Below are positions 33,300 through 45,692 of a stretch of DNA of 64,000 bases, piece after piece (within the stretch, counting starts at the first letter, position 1; the number at the start of each line of letters is the position of its first letter). Below the pieces are notes generated by a model. That model did no database searches. It worked only from the letters and a program-made list of their open reading frames with translations, and was not told the origin of the DNA. The DNA is from Polyodon spathula (Eukaryota; Chordata; Actinopteri; Acipenseriformes; Polyodontidae), in assembly GCF_017654505.1 (NCBI RefSeq), contig NC_054559.1, forward strand, positions 2,451,146 through 2,515,145, read 5' to 3'. The position numbers were made by a program, and so were the translations under genes.

Positions 33300-34650
33300 G
33301 CCCCTTTAAGAAATTACACTGCCAGGAAATGTGTCCCAGGGCACACCAAGTTAATTTTGTCATGGCACACTGTTATTGCTACCGGGTATACCTTCAAAGT
33401 GGACGTTGATTTTCCTGCGTCAAACAAGTGTTGTAAGAAGGTTAATATTGTCTCAATCGGGCAAGTCACAGGATCGTGACCTTCGGCAAGGCACCAGTCT
33501 TGGGGAAAACTTTCCATTTATACGAATACTGGGCTCTAGTGCTCGGCACCCTAGCAGACTGTAGTGTCTCTACTACTGCATCTGGCAAACTTTGTCCAAA
33601 TAGATGATTCCTCAGGAGGTCCCTGCCACAGCTGATCCAAGAGCTGATCATGTCAGAGAGGAGAGCAAACCAGGGGCGTCTCGGCCATCTGGGTGCAACC
33701 AGCAAAACCTGTGTTCTCTCCACCCTGATCATCTCTAGTGTCAGGGGTAATAATGGTATTGGAGGGAACGCATACAATAGCCCCTGTGATCAGGGGTGAG
33801 CTAGCGCGTCTACTCCAGGGGGCCCCCGTCTCTCTCCATGGAGAACCATAGGGGACAATGAGTGGACTCGGCTGTGGCAAAGAGGAAGACTCATGCCGGT
33901 CGAAACCTCTCCCAAATCTGCTTCACCATTTGAGGATGCAGCCTCCACTCCGAGCTCTCTGGAGCTCTTCTGGACAGGAGGTCTGCTGCCTTGATGTCCA
34001 CACCAGGAGGTGAACTGCCCTGATGGAACGCAAGTTTCTGTGTGTCCAGGAGTCTGTGCGCAGCGTGGTGAAGGCCTGGTGAGCGCAGGCCACCTTGGTG
34101 GTTTATGCAGGCTACCACTGTAGCGTTGTCTGTCCGGACCAGCACATGTTTGTGCACTAACTGCTGGCGAAAATGAGATAACACCAGGTTCACTGCTTGC
34201 AGCTCTTGAGCATTTATGTGCACTTGCTGCCAATGTCCCTTTCACTGACCTCTTAATCCTCTCCCATTCCAGACCACTCCCCATGCCCAGGCTGGAGGCG
34301 TCTGTACTGATCATTTCCCATCTGTGGAGTAGATCCGGGGAGATATCCGAGGCGCAGATTGCCAGGACGGAGCCACCACTCCAGTGTCTTCCGTCATTGC
34401 TTGGACACCCGCACCAGCTGGTACCGCTCTCGGACCAGGGAACCTTCAGCATATTTACCCAGGCTTGAAGTGGGTGCACTTTCAGCAGCCCTAGTGGAAG
34501 GATTCTTGAGGCAGCTGCCATCAGCCCCAAGAACCTTTGATATACTTTGACCTGTAGGGAGAGTGTGGCCTCCAACAACCAAATCCTGTCTTCCGACAGT
34601 GAGGCAAGCATGCTCACAGAGGTCAGTTTGATCCCCAGGAACACTGTGGA
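33300..34650 (-). pseudogene. DIRS element 2: RNase H region
   Basis: Minus-strand frames read INAQELQAVNLVLSHFRQQL, VLVRTDNATVVACINHQGGL, KAADLLSRRAPESSEWRLHP and MVKQIWERF, the DIRS1-type RNase H. The 284-codon frame at 33790-34644 shows the upstream connection (STDASSLGMGSGLEW). At least three shifts are present. Confidence 0.87.
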
Positions 34651-34656
34651 CTGAGA

Positions 34657-35300
34657 TCAACTCTTCTGTTGATGTACTGAAAGCCTTAACTTCGTCACAT
34701 GATCTATGACCTGTTTTGGATGCACCTCTGCGCGTGTTTTTGAATGGGCGCAAACTAGCCAATCGTCCAGATAGTTCAGGATCCGAATACCCCGCAGCCT
34801 GAGTGGAGCCAGTGAAAAAGTGCGGAGCACCAGCGAGAGGCCAAAAGGTAGCACACAGAATTCATGTGCGTTGCCTTGAAAGGCAAAGCGCAGATATTTT
34901 CTGTGCACGGGACGGATCGGGACGTGAAAGTAGGCGTCTTGCAGGTCGATCGATGTGAACCAGTCACCCGGTTGGACGTAATGGAGGATACGCTGTGCTG
35001 TCACATGTTGAACTTCCTCTGCTTGAGGAACAAGTTAAGGACCCTTAGGTCCATAATTGGTCTGAAACCGCTGTCCGTTTTGGGCACCAGGAAGTACCTG
35101 GAGTAAGCCACTGAGGGCATTGCTTGGACTTACCAAGAGTACAGCGTTCTTCCTTTGAAGACTGGCGATCTCCTGTTGAAGGAGTATCGCCCTCACTGGT
35201 TCGACAGTGGTGAGGAGCACACCCTTGAAGGGTGGCAGACCTATGCGGAATTGTAGAGTAAATCCGTGTCCTGGGTGCAGCGTTGCCATGGATCATTGCC
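34657..35300 (-). pseudogene. DIRS element 2: reverse transcriptase
   Basis: The ORF 34657-35004 reads GDWFTSIDLQDAYFHVPIRP, FAFQGNAHEFCVLPFGLS and ILNYLDDWLVCAHSK; YLDDW is the catalytic box with both Asp. Upstream frames (35035-35296) hold the finger part, including the complement of YRVNPCPG-like sequence. DIRS element 1 lacks this whole part. Confidence 0.9.
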
Positions 35301-36790
35301 GTTGGTCAGTCCGGTTGTGGGGGGGTTTGAGCAGTCGTAGCCCCTCAGGGGTGGTCTCCCTTGGGCTTGGGAGGGGGCGGGTCTTTCTTAGGGTTCTTTT
35401 CTTCTTTTCTAACCCTAACCCTCGGTCTCCAGCCGGAGAACTGGTTACCCCTGGCCTGCAGTGGTCCCCTTCCGCTGGCTCTGCCTCTGCCTTCTTGTCT
35501 ACTCTGGGGGAGAGGTCGAAGTTCAGACCCTTTCACCCCACAGTCTACGAATGCCACCTTGGGCGCTGATGGTAAGCCGGAAGGTGAAAAGTCTGCCCCG
35601 ATCAAATGGGGGCGTCCAGTAGTGCCACTTTCTCGGTCTCCACAACCTTGGCTTGTTTCAGCCACAAATGCCAATGGACGGCCACCATCACTGCCAGCGA
35701 CCTCCCTGATGCCTGACCTAACTCCCTCATTAGGTCAGTCATCGCCTTAGCTACCGTCTGGAGCTCCCCCATGTCTGCTTCTATAGCGCTTTCCTGCAGC
35801 CTCTCTGCCAACTGGTTCTGGTAGAGCACAATATGGCCATTGCATTTGCTGCTCGGACTGACAGTCTTCCGCTGCATAAGCTTTTTGGAGCATCGCATCC
35901 ATTGTCCTGCAAGGTTTAGATGGACAGATTGGGTCCTTATCCCCCTTGGTGAAGGTAGAACCTTGCACCAGAACTGTGACCATGTCCCCAGTAGTGGGGA
36001 ATGTGCCTAGGCCCACTTTTTGGGATCATGCAGTATGAAGCAGAGATTGCTGTTCTGGAGAAAGAGGGTGCAGAGGCTGGATTGTTCCAGGAGGAGTGCA
36101 CCAATTCCAGGAAGTCCTGGAAGAAAGGGAGGGCATGCTGTGGGTCCCCTTTCTGCTGGAAGAAGCGGTTCCCCTTTTCTGCCTGTTCTGCCGGCCAGGG
36201 AACGTCCGAGGCTAAAGCTGCATGCTGCATTAAGGCCCGGAATTCTTCCCTCTGCGACACGAGTGGCAAGGGCGGTAAGGAGCCCCCCACAATGGCCTGC
36301 GCAATGGAGGTGGCTAGGTCAGAGACATCCGATCTGGATGCTGTGAAGGATGGCTCCCCTGGTCTAGGGGGTCTAGGCAGAGGGGATGGGGAATGAAACT
36401 GTGGGGGCTGGGTCTGCGCAGTGGTAGGGGGCAGCCTACCTTGGGATTTTAATAGGATCTCCAGCATGGTCTGCTAAGCCTTTACAGTCTCTGCACGTTC
36501 CACGAAGTGCCGCTTGGCTGAGCTTGGATGCCTTCGAGGCGACTGTGACGGCGATCATCTGCGTTTGCGTGGAGAAGGGGAGCAGTGCCTGAGCGGCAAC
36601 TACCTGTCCCCTTGAGAAGGGGAGAGGTGCTTGCCTGTCCCTTGGTGAGCGTCCCCTTGAGTGGTACTGCTTCAGCAGTGACAATCTTGCCTCCCCAGAG
36701 AGGTGTCTGCGCCTCTGTACAGGTGGTGGGGAAGGGGATGGTGACCCAGGTGGGCGTGAGAGCTCCCTAGTCACTGTAGCAGGGGGAGGT
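35301..36790 (-). pseudogene. DIRS element 2: gag region
   Basis: The ORFs 35602-35898, 35937-36467 and 36436-36774 form a broken gag-like protein. It has a basic, Pro/Arg/Ser-rich N-terminus (RRRHLSGEARLSLLKQYHSR) and a PFFQDFLELVHSSWNNPASA block shared with element 1. No zinc knuckle is seen. The element ends near 36830 without a matching 5' terminal repeat, so it is probably truncated there. Confidence 0.75.
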
Positions 36791-36829
36791 CCTGGATGAC
36801 CTCTGGGGAGGCTCTTGGACCTCTAATAA

Positions 36830-37780
36830 ATGTTCATATTCCACGATTAGCATTACAAGAGCCTATCAAATCACGTGAAAGCACAAAGGGCAGAGCTCAT
36901 TTGCATGTAAACTCCAGATTTAGCTGGCCAGTTAAATATTTAGCTAAATGTTAGCTAAATGTTAAATCTTGATAATGCATTTAATGCATCTCTGCATTTA
37001 AGAGATTTAAGATTTAAATATTTAGCTAAATGTTAAATTATATCTGAATGTACACATTTCGAAACATATTTATTTTCACAACATTTATAAATCTGGGGGA
37101 AAAAATACAAGACATAAGCTAAATCTGGATAAAAAAAGACCTTTAAAAGACTCAAACATTCACGACGTCGCATAAGGATGCCTTTGACCTTTCACCTCAC
37201 AAAGTGAATTTCCTTGTTGGTGAATCTTGCATTGCCTCACCTTTCTCCACCGCTACCTGCAACAACATTGACTGTGTTAATGTGCCTGTCCCAGTACACG
37301 ACAGCATCGACCGAGATAAGCTTTTCTTCATTGTGGCAACTGAAATTAATATATTTGGAAAAGTGAATCAGAAAATTAGTTTTTCTGAAAACGACACTTC
37401 TCTGTGTTTACATGACTTGGAATAGATAGTCCAACTAAACCTCCGATAAATTCAACTGTGTGCATGGTGGCACTGGAACAATTTTTAAAGTGGGGGTGGT
37501 GCCATTGAACAAAACTGTAACTCCTGTATATGATGATTCATTTTTTCTGAAAACATAGAGCATTTGCACATAAGCGACGGCGAGCAGGATGGGAACAGAC
37601 AGCTCGGTTCAGTGTTTAGACTTAGTGAATTTGCAAATCCTTACGCTGTCCACTCCTTGCAACAGCTCATCCATTTCTTCATCTAAGCCTCTGTATCTTA
37701 CTGCAACAGGGCAAGCAGCCCTGTTCAGTTATTTTTAGAACGGTGTGTCCCCCTCCGCCCGAGTTTGTTTGTTTATTATT
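36830..37780. other. Non-coding stretch with one unassigned small ORF
   Basis: 36920-37040 holds short direct repeats of TTTAGCTAAATGTTA. The plus-strand ORF 37204-37425 (73 codons) has no recognisable domain or neighbours supporting it, and I regard it as doubtful. Nothing else is recognised. Confidence 0.3.
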
Positions 37781-37784
37781 TATA

Positions 37785-38130
37785 TATTAAAATGACGTCG
37801 TAGCCACGTTGCTTTATTGTTGTATGTTTGTATATGATGGTGAAGCGCCATGTGTGTTATTATTTTTGCATGTGTTTTGCATCGTGGATGAGAAGCCCCA
37901 CCCACATTAAAACCTTGTGGTAATGTGTGGCTGTCGGCTAGTGCGTTGTTAAAGTAGCCGGCAGTCACACAATTAATCAACTAGTGCAGATTGTGACCGA
38001 GAGGTAATAGAATAATTACGAACTAGTTAAACCCGTCGGTCACGGTATTTAAGCCTACAGCTGTCCTTGCTCTGGGAGGGTGTGAGAGAGAGACTTTTTT
38101 TTGTTTTTCTCACAGCAGCACAGTGAGCTC
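37785..38130 (+). repeat. LTR-like segment
   Basis: The stretch contains TTAATCAACTAGTGCAGATT, GTCACGGTATTTAAGCC (TATA-like box) and GAGAGAGAGACTTTTT, a plausible promoter/leader of an LTR. The palindromic GTGACCGA...TCGGTCAC pair (about 37993-38043) brackets it partly. No second LTR or target duplication was found. Confidence 0.35.
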
Positions 38131-38479
38131 TCCCTCCTCATCTACAGAGCACAGTATGTCTCCCACACACCACCTCCTCTGAAAGCCCCAGAGATCATTA
38201 ACCAGGCTGAAATAGGTGAAATCCACCTTTAACCTGCTGACCACCAGCACCCTGAACAGTCTGACCACATCAGCTGTTCCTTGTACCAGATAGCCTGCTC
38301 TTTCTACTCTTTAAAATGGCCAGTTTAGCCTGGCCTATAATAAAATTAATTAAAACACTTTTCCTTTTCTTTAAAACTATATGGGGTTCCAAAAATAAAA
38401 AAGCTGTTTACTGAAAGCGACCCCTAGCCCCTGCAATAACTCTGTGAGGAGCTGAAACAGAGGCCGCAGTCTCACACAC

Positions 38480-41400
38480 TCATTGTATGTGTGAAACAGT
38501 CTCCTCCTGTCCACAGAAACTGCACACAGAGCTGATATTCGGGTCTACTCTGTGCAGGAACCTCCATGTTGCTAAAATGCAGTGGAGAAGCCTCCACTGC
38601 AAATCTCCAGTTCTCTTGTCTAGTGATGGCTTATACAGAACTAGCCACACTGGCAGAGTCTCCTCCTTTACAGAGAGACTGTCCCTCCACCTGGAGTCCA
38701 CCATTCCTTTTAGGTCTTTATAAAACATTTTTAACTCTAAAAACATACTGCTCTTTGCTTTCTAAGAGTGGAAGACTCTGCTACAAACTTTGTGAATTTG
38801 TAACAGTTTGCTATATTGCTATTCTTCTTCACCTACTTGGGGAGACACAAGGAACACTGGGAAGTCAGAGTCCTGATCTTCCTCTGTCCTTTTGCCATCC
38901 ATCTCCCCCCTCAGGACTTCTCTTAGCCCCAGAGAGACAGCCCCTGACACCAGCCAGCAACTTTTCAACCTGTCTCTCGCTGAGACAGCCCAGTCTGCTA
39001 CCCAATTGAGCAGCACTAAGCCAGCGAGAATTCACAAATGACATCAAATGGCCCAGTCTGGACACTCCTGCCCTTCCAAAGCTGGCACACAAAGCCCCTT
39101 CCTGCATCAGTTTCTGCCCTGTCATCTCCTCTTCTCTCTTCACACTCAGAGTCTTCCACACTTTAAAAATACTAAGATAAAAACCAGACCTGTTCAGAAT
39201 GTTGTGGTCAGTTAAAAACTGATATTCTCCTAATCCCAGACCATTCTGTTGAGGAAAAAAATGTCTACTTTCCTCCAGTGAGCCTCCTCCCCAGCGTACG
39301 GGAGCTGTACTGTCATCAGCCTAAAAGCTGCTACCCTGCTGGCAATGTTAACTAAACCCTGCCCTCCTTCATCAGCCAATACATCTCACTCCAGAAAAAC
39401 TCTATGAAGATCTTTTGGATTTCATTAATCAGGCCCTGGGGAGGGTCCAAGCACATAAACCTATGACACAGCAGAGGCAGCCAGGTTATTAATTACAAGA
39501 ACCCTCCACCTGAAGGATAACTGAGACAGCAGTCCCCACCAGCACTGAAGCCGCCCTCTCACCTTATCCACGAGACCTTCCCAGTTCGAATCCATATAGG
39601 CTTCAGTCCCCAGAAAGACATCTAATATTTTTAGCCCTGTTCTTTCCCACCTCAATGTCTGTGGCAGAACAGGAGGGCCCCCTTCCTGCCAGCTGCCTGA
39701 CAAGAACGCGTCGCGTCACACTTTGACAAGTTTATTTTTGCTGATGAAGCCCCTTGGAATGTCTCTAGGCACTGCTGTAACAGTGGTGAATAAGCCCTGC
39801 AGCAGTGAGTTCCTGTCATTTTGACTGCATGGCTCGCTGGAAAACAGTCCAGTATAAAACTGCACCGCTGTCTCTTTGCTCTGTTCCTGTTCCAGCAACT
39901 CTGTCCCACAGGGCAGACTGACACAGTGCATCTGTTTGCTGCTTGCTTTCTTTTTCTCCAGTCTGAAGAAGCAGCTGGTGGGGGCATTCATGTCCCTTTG
40001 CTTGATAAATCTTGACCACACCTGTGCCCCCCGCACCTTCTCCTCCAGCAAGCTGCCCAAGGCTTGTCTCTGCTCCCACAAGGTCTCCTGTGCCACTGTG
40101 CTCCATTCAGACTAGTTTTCAATTTTAAGAATTTCTCTCTCCAGCTCTCTCACAGCTGCATTCAGTGACTTGGTTGCACCAGAGTTATACTGTTGACAAA
40201 AAACTTTAATTTGTACTTTACCAATATCCCACCATTGCCTCAGATCTCTGTACTGATCTTTTTGTGTTCTCCAAATTTTCCAGAAATCTCTAAACTTTTG
40301 TACAAATGTGAGGTCTTGTAAAAGTTTAGTATTAAAATGCCAAAATGGTGCAGTATGTGTTTCTTTCGGTAGGGTAAAAATACTCTGCCCACAGTGACAG
40401 TCTGACAGGCTAGTTGGTATTATACTCGCTTTTGTAAATTTATTAAGTTGATGTTTAAATGTAGGTCCTGTCTAATCGTGCTCTAACTATAAACTGTGAA
40501 ATGTGATGTGACCATATGTACTGGCGAGTGGTGGGATGCAAGCACCACCAAATGTCAACGAAGCCACTGAACTTTAAAATTGCAGCTAATTCTGTCGCAG
40601 AAAGGGGATGCGGTTCTATACTGTTTCTGTCTATATTAAAATTCACTGTGCAATTAAAATCACCCCCTACTAATAAAATGTTTTCGTCATTAACTGTTTT
40701 AGAATGTTTAAAAACACAATCCTATCTCTCCCTATATTAGGAGCTTAAACATTTATTAAGTGTAATAGAAATGTTATAGAAAATAGGATTGGCTCGGCAT
40801 AGAAAAGTACTGTCATCTTGCACTCCTATAATCTTGCTTGCATAACCTTGTATGCTTTGCTTAAGATAACGTTTTGCCTACATTGCAGCTGCAGCAGTGA
40901 GACAATGGATAACAGGATGAGCCTGACGTGTCTTTTTTTTTTTGCACACACACAAAACAGCCATTCTGTTATTTGCTTGCTTAGCTATATGCCACGTAAT
41001 CATATTTATAAATTGTTTCCCTTATATGCTAATATCTGAATCAACATTAGCTAACCCTCTGCCTTACTGACAGTTTTAAGGTATATAAGAAACTGATCTA
41101 ACTCTGTATGTTGGAACACTACTCGATGATTATTTAGCACCCTGTGTGTTGAGAGTGTTCTCAGTTTGCAAACTGTGTGTTTGGAACTCGCAGTCTCTCT
41201 TCCTTTTATTAGAATTTCCACGACATAAGTTAAAAGTAACCCCCCCCCCCCACCTTAGCTTTTACCATTAAAAGCCTTCCTGTAATAATCTCTCTTACTT
41301 CGAAAATATCTGCTCCTAACCCAGATCTAAAAAGCACAGCCACCCCAGTGCTGCTATTAGAGGCGTGGCTCAGCACTGCATTCCCATCATCTGTATGTGT

Positions 41401-41495
41401 TTCTTGTAAAAAAAAAAAAAAAAAACAAACCCCCACCCTCTTTTGCTCTAAAAACTCAAAAACTTGCGCTCTTTTAAAACTGTCTGCAGCCATTT
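38480..41495 (-). mobile_element. Tx1-clade (L1-like) LINE, decayed
   Basis: Read on the minus strand from the right: endonuclease start (FLEQKRVGVCF, LQETHTD, SNSSTGVAVLFRSG, 41493-41230), endonuclease middle (DRNSIEPHPLS, DIWWCLHPTTRQYIW, SHHISQFIVRARLD, 40646-40455), linker (MNAPTSCFFRLEKKKA, 40096-39716), RT C-terminal part (LKILDVFLGTE and WWGLLSQLSFRWRVLVINNL, 39703-39461) and the terminal zinc-binding CSFCGQEETVSH (38746-38480). The palm of RT with its Asp pair is deleted. A block of about 500 bases (40740-41230) between endonuclease parts is unmatched. It is a different LINE lineage from CR1. Confidence 0.85.
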
Positions 41496-41755
41496 ACATT
41501 GAGATAGAACTGAATCTCTTCATAGTGATAAAATTCAAACTATACAAAACTATAGTGACAACAAAAACTATAAAATTGTAATAAAACTGGGCCATTGTAA
41601 GCTTTACTGGTTTTTGTATTAATCATTTTCCTGACTATTTGTACATATTTAAGTCTGTATCGCTTTGGTTGATCAATTTCTCTTAGTGGCTTTTCTAAGG
41701 CACCCAGCAGACATTCCCCTCTGCTGGTTTAACGGGAACCCAGCAGGCATTCATA

Positions 41756-44693
41756 AGAACAAAGTTTACAAACGAGAGGAGGCCATTCGGCCCATCTTGC
41801 TCGTTTGGTTGTTAGTAGCTTATTGATCCCAAAATCTCATCAAGCAGCTTCTTGAAGGATCCCAGGGTGTCAGCTTCAACAACATTACTGGGGAGTTGAT
41901 TCCAGACCCTCACAATTCTCTGTGTAAAAAAGTGTCTCCTATTTTCTGTTCTGAATGCCCCTTTTTCTAAACTCCATTTGTGACCCCTGGTCCTTGTTTC
42001 TTTTTTCAGGCTGAAAAAGTCCCTTGGGTCGACACTGTCAATACCTTTTAGAATTTTGAATGCTTGAATTAGGTCGCCACGTAGTCTTCTTTGTTCAAGA
42101 CTGAACAGATTCAATTCTTTTAGCCTGTCTGCATATGACATGCCTTTTAAGCCCGGAATAATTCTGGTCGCTCTTCTTTGCACTCTTTCTAGAGCAGCAA
42201 TATCTTTTTTATAGCGAGGTGACCAGAACTGCACACAATATTCAAGATGAGGTCTTACTAGTGCATTGTACAGTTTTAACATTACTTCCCTTGATTTAAA
42301 GGCCAAGAGAGAAATAGAAATGAACATTGCTAAGGGAGCTAAAACCAATTCCAAAATGTTTTTCCAATATTACAACAGCAAGAGAACATTCAAAGAGGAG
42401 ATTAAATGTTTAAGAGATACAAATGGCAAAATCGTAGAGGAAGAAAAAAAAATAGCAAATATGTTAAATGATTACTTTTCACAAGTTTTTACAAAGGAAG
42501 ATACTGACAACATGCCCCACATGTCATCCAGTTCCTATCCAGTTTTAAATAACTTTAGCATAACTGAGGCAGAAGTGTTAAAGGGACTAGGAGCTCTTAA
42601 AATAAACAAATCCCCTGGGCCGGATGAGATCCTCCCAATAGTACTCAAAGAAATGAAAGAAGTTATTTACAAACCGCTAACCAAGATCATGCAGCAGTCT
42701 CTTGACACAGGGGTGGTACCGACAGACTGGAAAATTGCAAACGTAATACCGATCCACAAAAAGGGAAACAAAACTGAACCAGGTAACTACAGACCAGTAA
42801 GCCTGACTTCTATTATATGCAAACTTATGGAAACTATAATAAGAGCCAAAATGGAAAATTACCTATATGGTAACAGGGTACTGGGAGACAGTCAACATGG
42901 TTTTAGGAAAGGGAGATCGTGCCTAACTAACTTGCTTGATTTTTTTGAGGATGCAACATCGATAATGGATAATTGCAAAGCATATGACATGGTTTATTTA
43001 GATTTCCAGAAAGCTTTTGACAAAGTCCCGCACAAAAGATTAATTCTCAAACTGAACGCAGTTGGGATTCAAGGAAACACATGTACATGGATTAGGGAGT
43101 GGTTAACTTGTAGAAAACAGAAAGTACTGATTAGAGGAGAAACCTCAGAATGGAGTGTGGTAACCAGCGGTGTACCACAGGGATCAGTATTAGGTCCTCT
43201 GCTATTCCTAATCTACATTAATGATTTAGATTCTGGTATAGTAAGCAAACTTGTTAAATTTGCAGACGACACAAAAGTAGGAGGAGTGGCAAACACTGTT
43301 GCAGCAGCAAAGGTCATTCAAAATGATCTAGACAAGATTCAGAACTGGGCAGACACATGGCAAATGACATTTAATAGAGAAAAGTGTAAGGTACTGCACG
43401 CAGGAAATAAAAATGTACATTATAAATATCATATGGGAGATATTGAAATTGGAGAAGGAATCTATGAAAAAGACCTAGGAGTTTTTGTTGACTCAGAAAT
43501 GTCTTCATCTAGGCAATGTGGGGAAGCTATAAAAAAGGCTAACAAGATGCTCGGATACATTGTGAAAAGTGTTGAATTTAAATCAAGGGAAGTAATGTTA
43601 AAACTGTACAATGCACTAGTAAGACCTCATCTTGAATATTGTGTGCAGTTCTGGTCACCTCGCTATAAAAAAGATATTGCTGCTCTAGAAAGAGTGCAAA
43701 GAAGAGCGACCAGAATTATTCCGGGTTTAAAAGGCATGTCATATGCAGACAGGCTAAAAGAATTGAATCTGTTCAGTCTTGAACAAAGAAGACTACGTGG
43801 CGACCTAATTCAAGCATTCAAAATTCTAAAAGGTATTGACAGTGTCGACGCAAGGGACTTTTTCAGCCTGAAAAAAGAAACAAGGACCAGGGGTCACAAA
43901 TGGAGTTTAGAAAAAGGGGCATTCAGAACAGAAAATAGGAGTCACTTTTTTACACAGAGAATTGTGAGGGTCTGGAATCAACTCCCCAGTAATGTTGTTG
44001 AAGCTGACACCCTGGGATCCTTCAAGAAGCTGCTTGATGAGATTTTGGGATCAATAAGCTACTAACAACCAAACGAGCAAGATGGGCCGAATGGCCTCCT
44101 CTCGTTTGTAAACTTTCTTATGTTCTTATGTTCTTAAATTCAACACTTTTCACAATGTATCCAAGCATCTTGTTAGCCTTTTTTATAGCTTCCCCACATT
44201 GTCTAGATGAAGACATTTCTGAGTCAACAAAAACTCCTAGGTCTTTTTCATAGATTCCTTCTCCAATTTCAATATCTCCCATGTGATATTTATAATGTAC
44301 ATTTTTATTTCCTGCGTGCAGTACCTTACACTTTTCTTTATTAAATGTCATTTGCCATGTGTCTGCCCAGTTCTGAATCTTGTCTAGATCATTTTGAATG
44401 ACCTTTGCTGCTGCAACAGTGTTTGCCACTCCTCCTACTTTTGTGTCGTCTGCAAATTTAACAAGTTTGCTTACTATACCAGAATCTAAATCATTAATGT
44501 AGATTAGGAATAGCAGAGGACCTAATACTGATCCCTGTGGTACACCGCTGGTTACCACACTCCATTTTGAGGTTTTTCCTCTAATCAGTACTTTCTGTTT
44601 TCTACATGTTAACCACTCCCTAATCCATGTACATGTGTTTCCTTGAATCCCAACTGCGTTCAGTTTGAGAATTAATCTTTTGTGCGGGACTTC
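41756..44693 (-). mobile_element. CR1 LINE copy D (host copy, split by a nested CR1)
   Basis: The minus-strand copy consists of two parts, 41756-42299 (3' end and C-terminal domain, LLDEILGSISY) and 44135-44693 (RT from [14 protein letters not shown] to KSVEFK). The parts meet exactly where uninterrupted copies read GATTTAAATTCAACAC (for example about 30012 in copy C). It is 5'-truncated at 44693. It sits within the repeat-rich gag-like unit that continues at 41690-41755. Confidence 0.95.
42300..44134 (+). mobile_element. CR1 LINE copy D', nested insertion with intact RT frame
   Basis: This copy is 5'-truncated at GGCCAAGAGAGAAATAG and ends with the 3' octamer run TTCTTATGTTCTTATGTTC. TTAAA on both sides is compatible with a 5-bp target duplication. 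The RT reads without a stop from 42300 to the natural end at 44065: [52 protein letters not shown] (both Asp), and the C-terminal HxxxxxC-less domain ending SISY. It is nearly identical to the matching part of copy F, so the insertion is young. The annotated frame (42266 on) takes its ATG from antisense of the older copy. Confidence 0.95.
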
Positions 44694-44699
44694 ACCCTC

Positions 44700-45692
44700 T
44701 GCTGGTGGCGGTGGCGGAAGCAGAGGCAGCTCCTGCCACTCTGCTCCTGCTGGTGGAGGTGGCGGAGGCAGAGGCAGCTCCTGCCACTCTGCTCCTGCTG
44801 GTGGAGGTGGCTAAGGCAGAAACAGCTCCTGCTGCTCTGCTCCTGCCCATGGAGGAATATGGTCTCCTGGCGACGGAGGTGGGAGCGGCGTGTAGTCTCC
44901 TGGTTACGGAGGTGGGAGCGGCGTGTAGTCTACCCTTGTTACAGGGGACTGGTGCGGCTCTCCCTCCTGCTCTGGAGATAGCTGTGGGACCTCTCCCTCT
45001 GGCGCTGGAGACGGCAGCAACGGCTCCTCTCCCTCTGGCTCTGGAGGTGAACCCAGAAGGCATTCTTCCTCTGCTGGTGGAGATGGGAGCTGCAAGTAGT
45101 CTACCTTCAGCCCAATGAGGATGCAGGTAGGCATGGCTCCTCCCACTTGGAATGCAACCTGCTGGGGCAGTCCCATATCGGCAGCCAAGTAGTTGATCAC
45201 TGCCGGGTTCACGAAGGGCACTGGGTAATAATGTTGTTCCCAGCGTTCCCCACCTCTGGCCCAGAACAGGTCAACAACCAGTGGGAGGTCCTCCCTGCTC
45301 CACTCCTGGTCTGACACCCAGTCCAGCAGGCTCTGTCTCCTCCCTCCTGGGCTCTAATTCCTCCTCTTCATAACTTCGGAATGGACTGCTTGAAAAGCAA
45401 TGCCCCTGTTCGCAGAGGGGGCACACCAGCGACGGCTGCTTGTATTGCCCTGGATTCCTAGCCTTCAGGTGGAACTCCTCTGTGTCCTCCGCCTGCAGTC
45501 GTTTCCTCTCCCGCTTCTTCTCCCCATTTCTTTATTATTATTATTATTTTTTTTTTTGTAATCCAAGAAGTCCCCCCCCCCCCCACACAAAGAAAAACCC
45601 AACAGTCTTTTTTTTTTTTCCCCAAAAAAAAACTGCGGTCCCTGCTCTGGTCTGCGTCTAGGAGGCGGTGGTGATTCCACTTCTATACCACC
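44700..45692 (-). CDS. Gag-like or host repeat-rich ORF next to an LTR
   Basis: The minus-strand frame 44904-45317 encodes DQEWSREDLPLVVDLFWARG, YYPVPFVNPAVINYLAADMG, then a tail of Pro/Glu-rich repeats (PPAEEECLL, EPEGEEPLLPSPAPEGE). Upstream another frame has CPLCEQGHCFSS and FRSYEEEELEP. It lies just downstream of an LTR-like sequence in the same orientation. I infer a gag or accessory protein of a non-autonomous LTR element. A frameshift separates the two parts. The Pro/Glu repeats are purine/pyrimidine-biased and open on both strands, which produces antisense ORFs. CR1 copy D sits at its left end. Confidence 0.5.

Noticed and set aside
35409..35423. Telomere-like CTAACCCTAACCCT
   Set aside because: It lies inside the DIRS element and is explained by its coding sequence; only two units.
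35207..36770. Plus-strand ORFs across the DIRS element 2 gag
   Set aside because: Antisense of the Pro/Arg-rich gag; no motifs in these frames.
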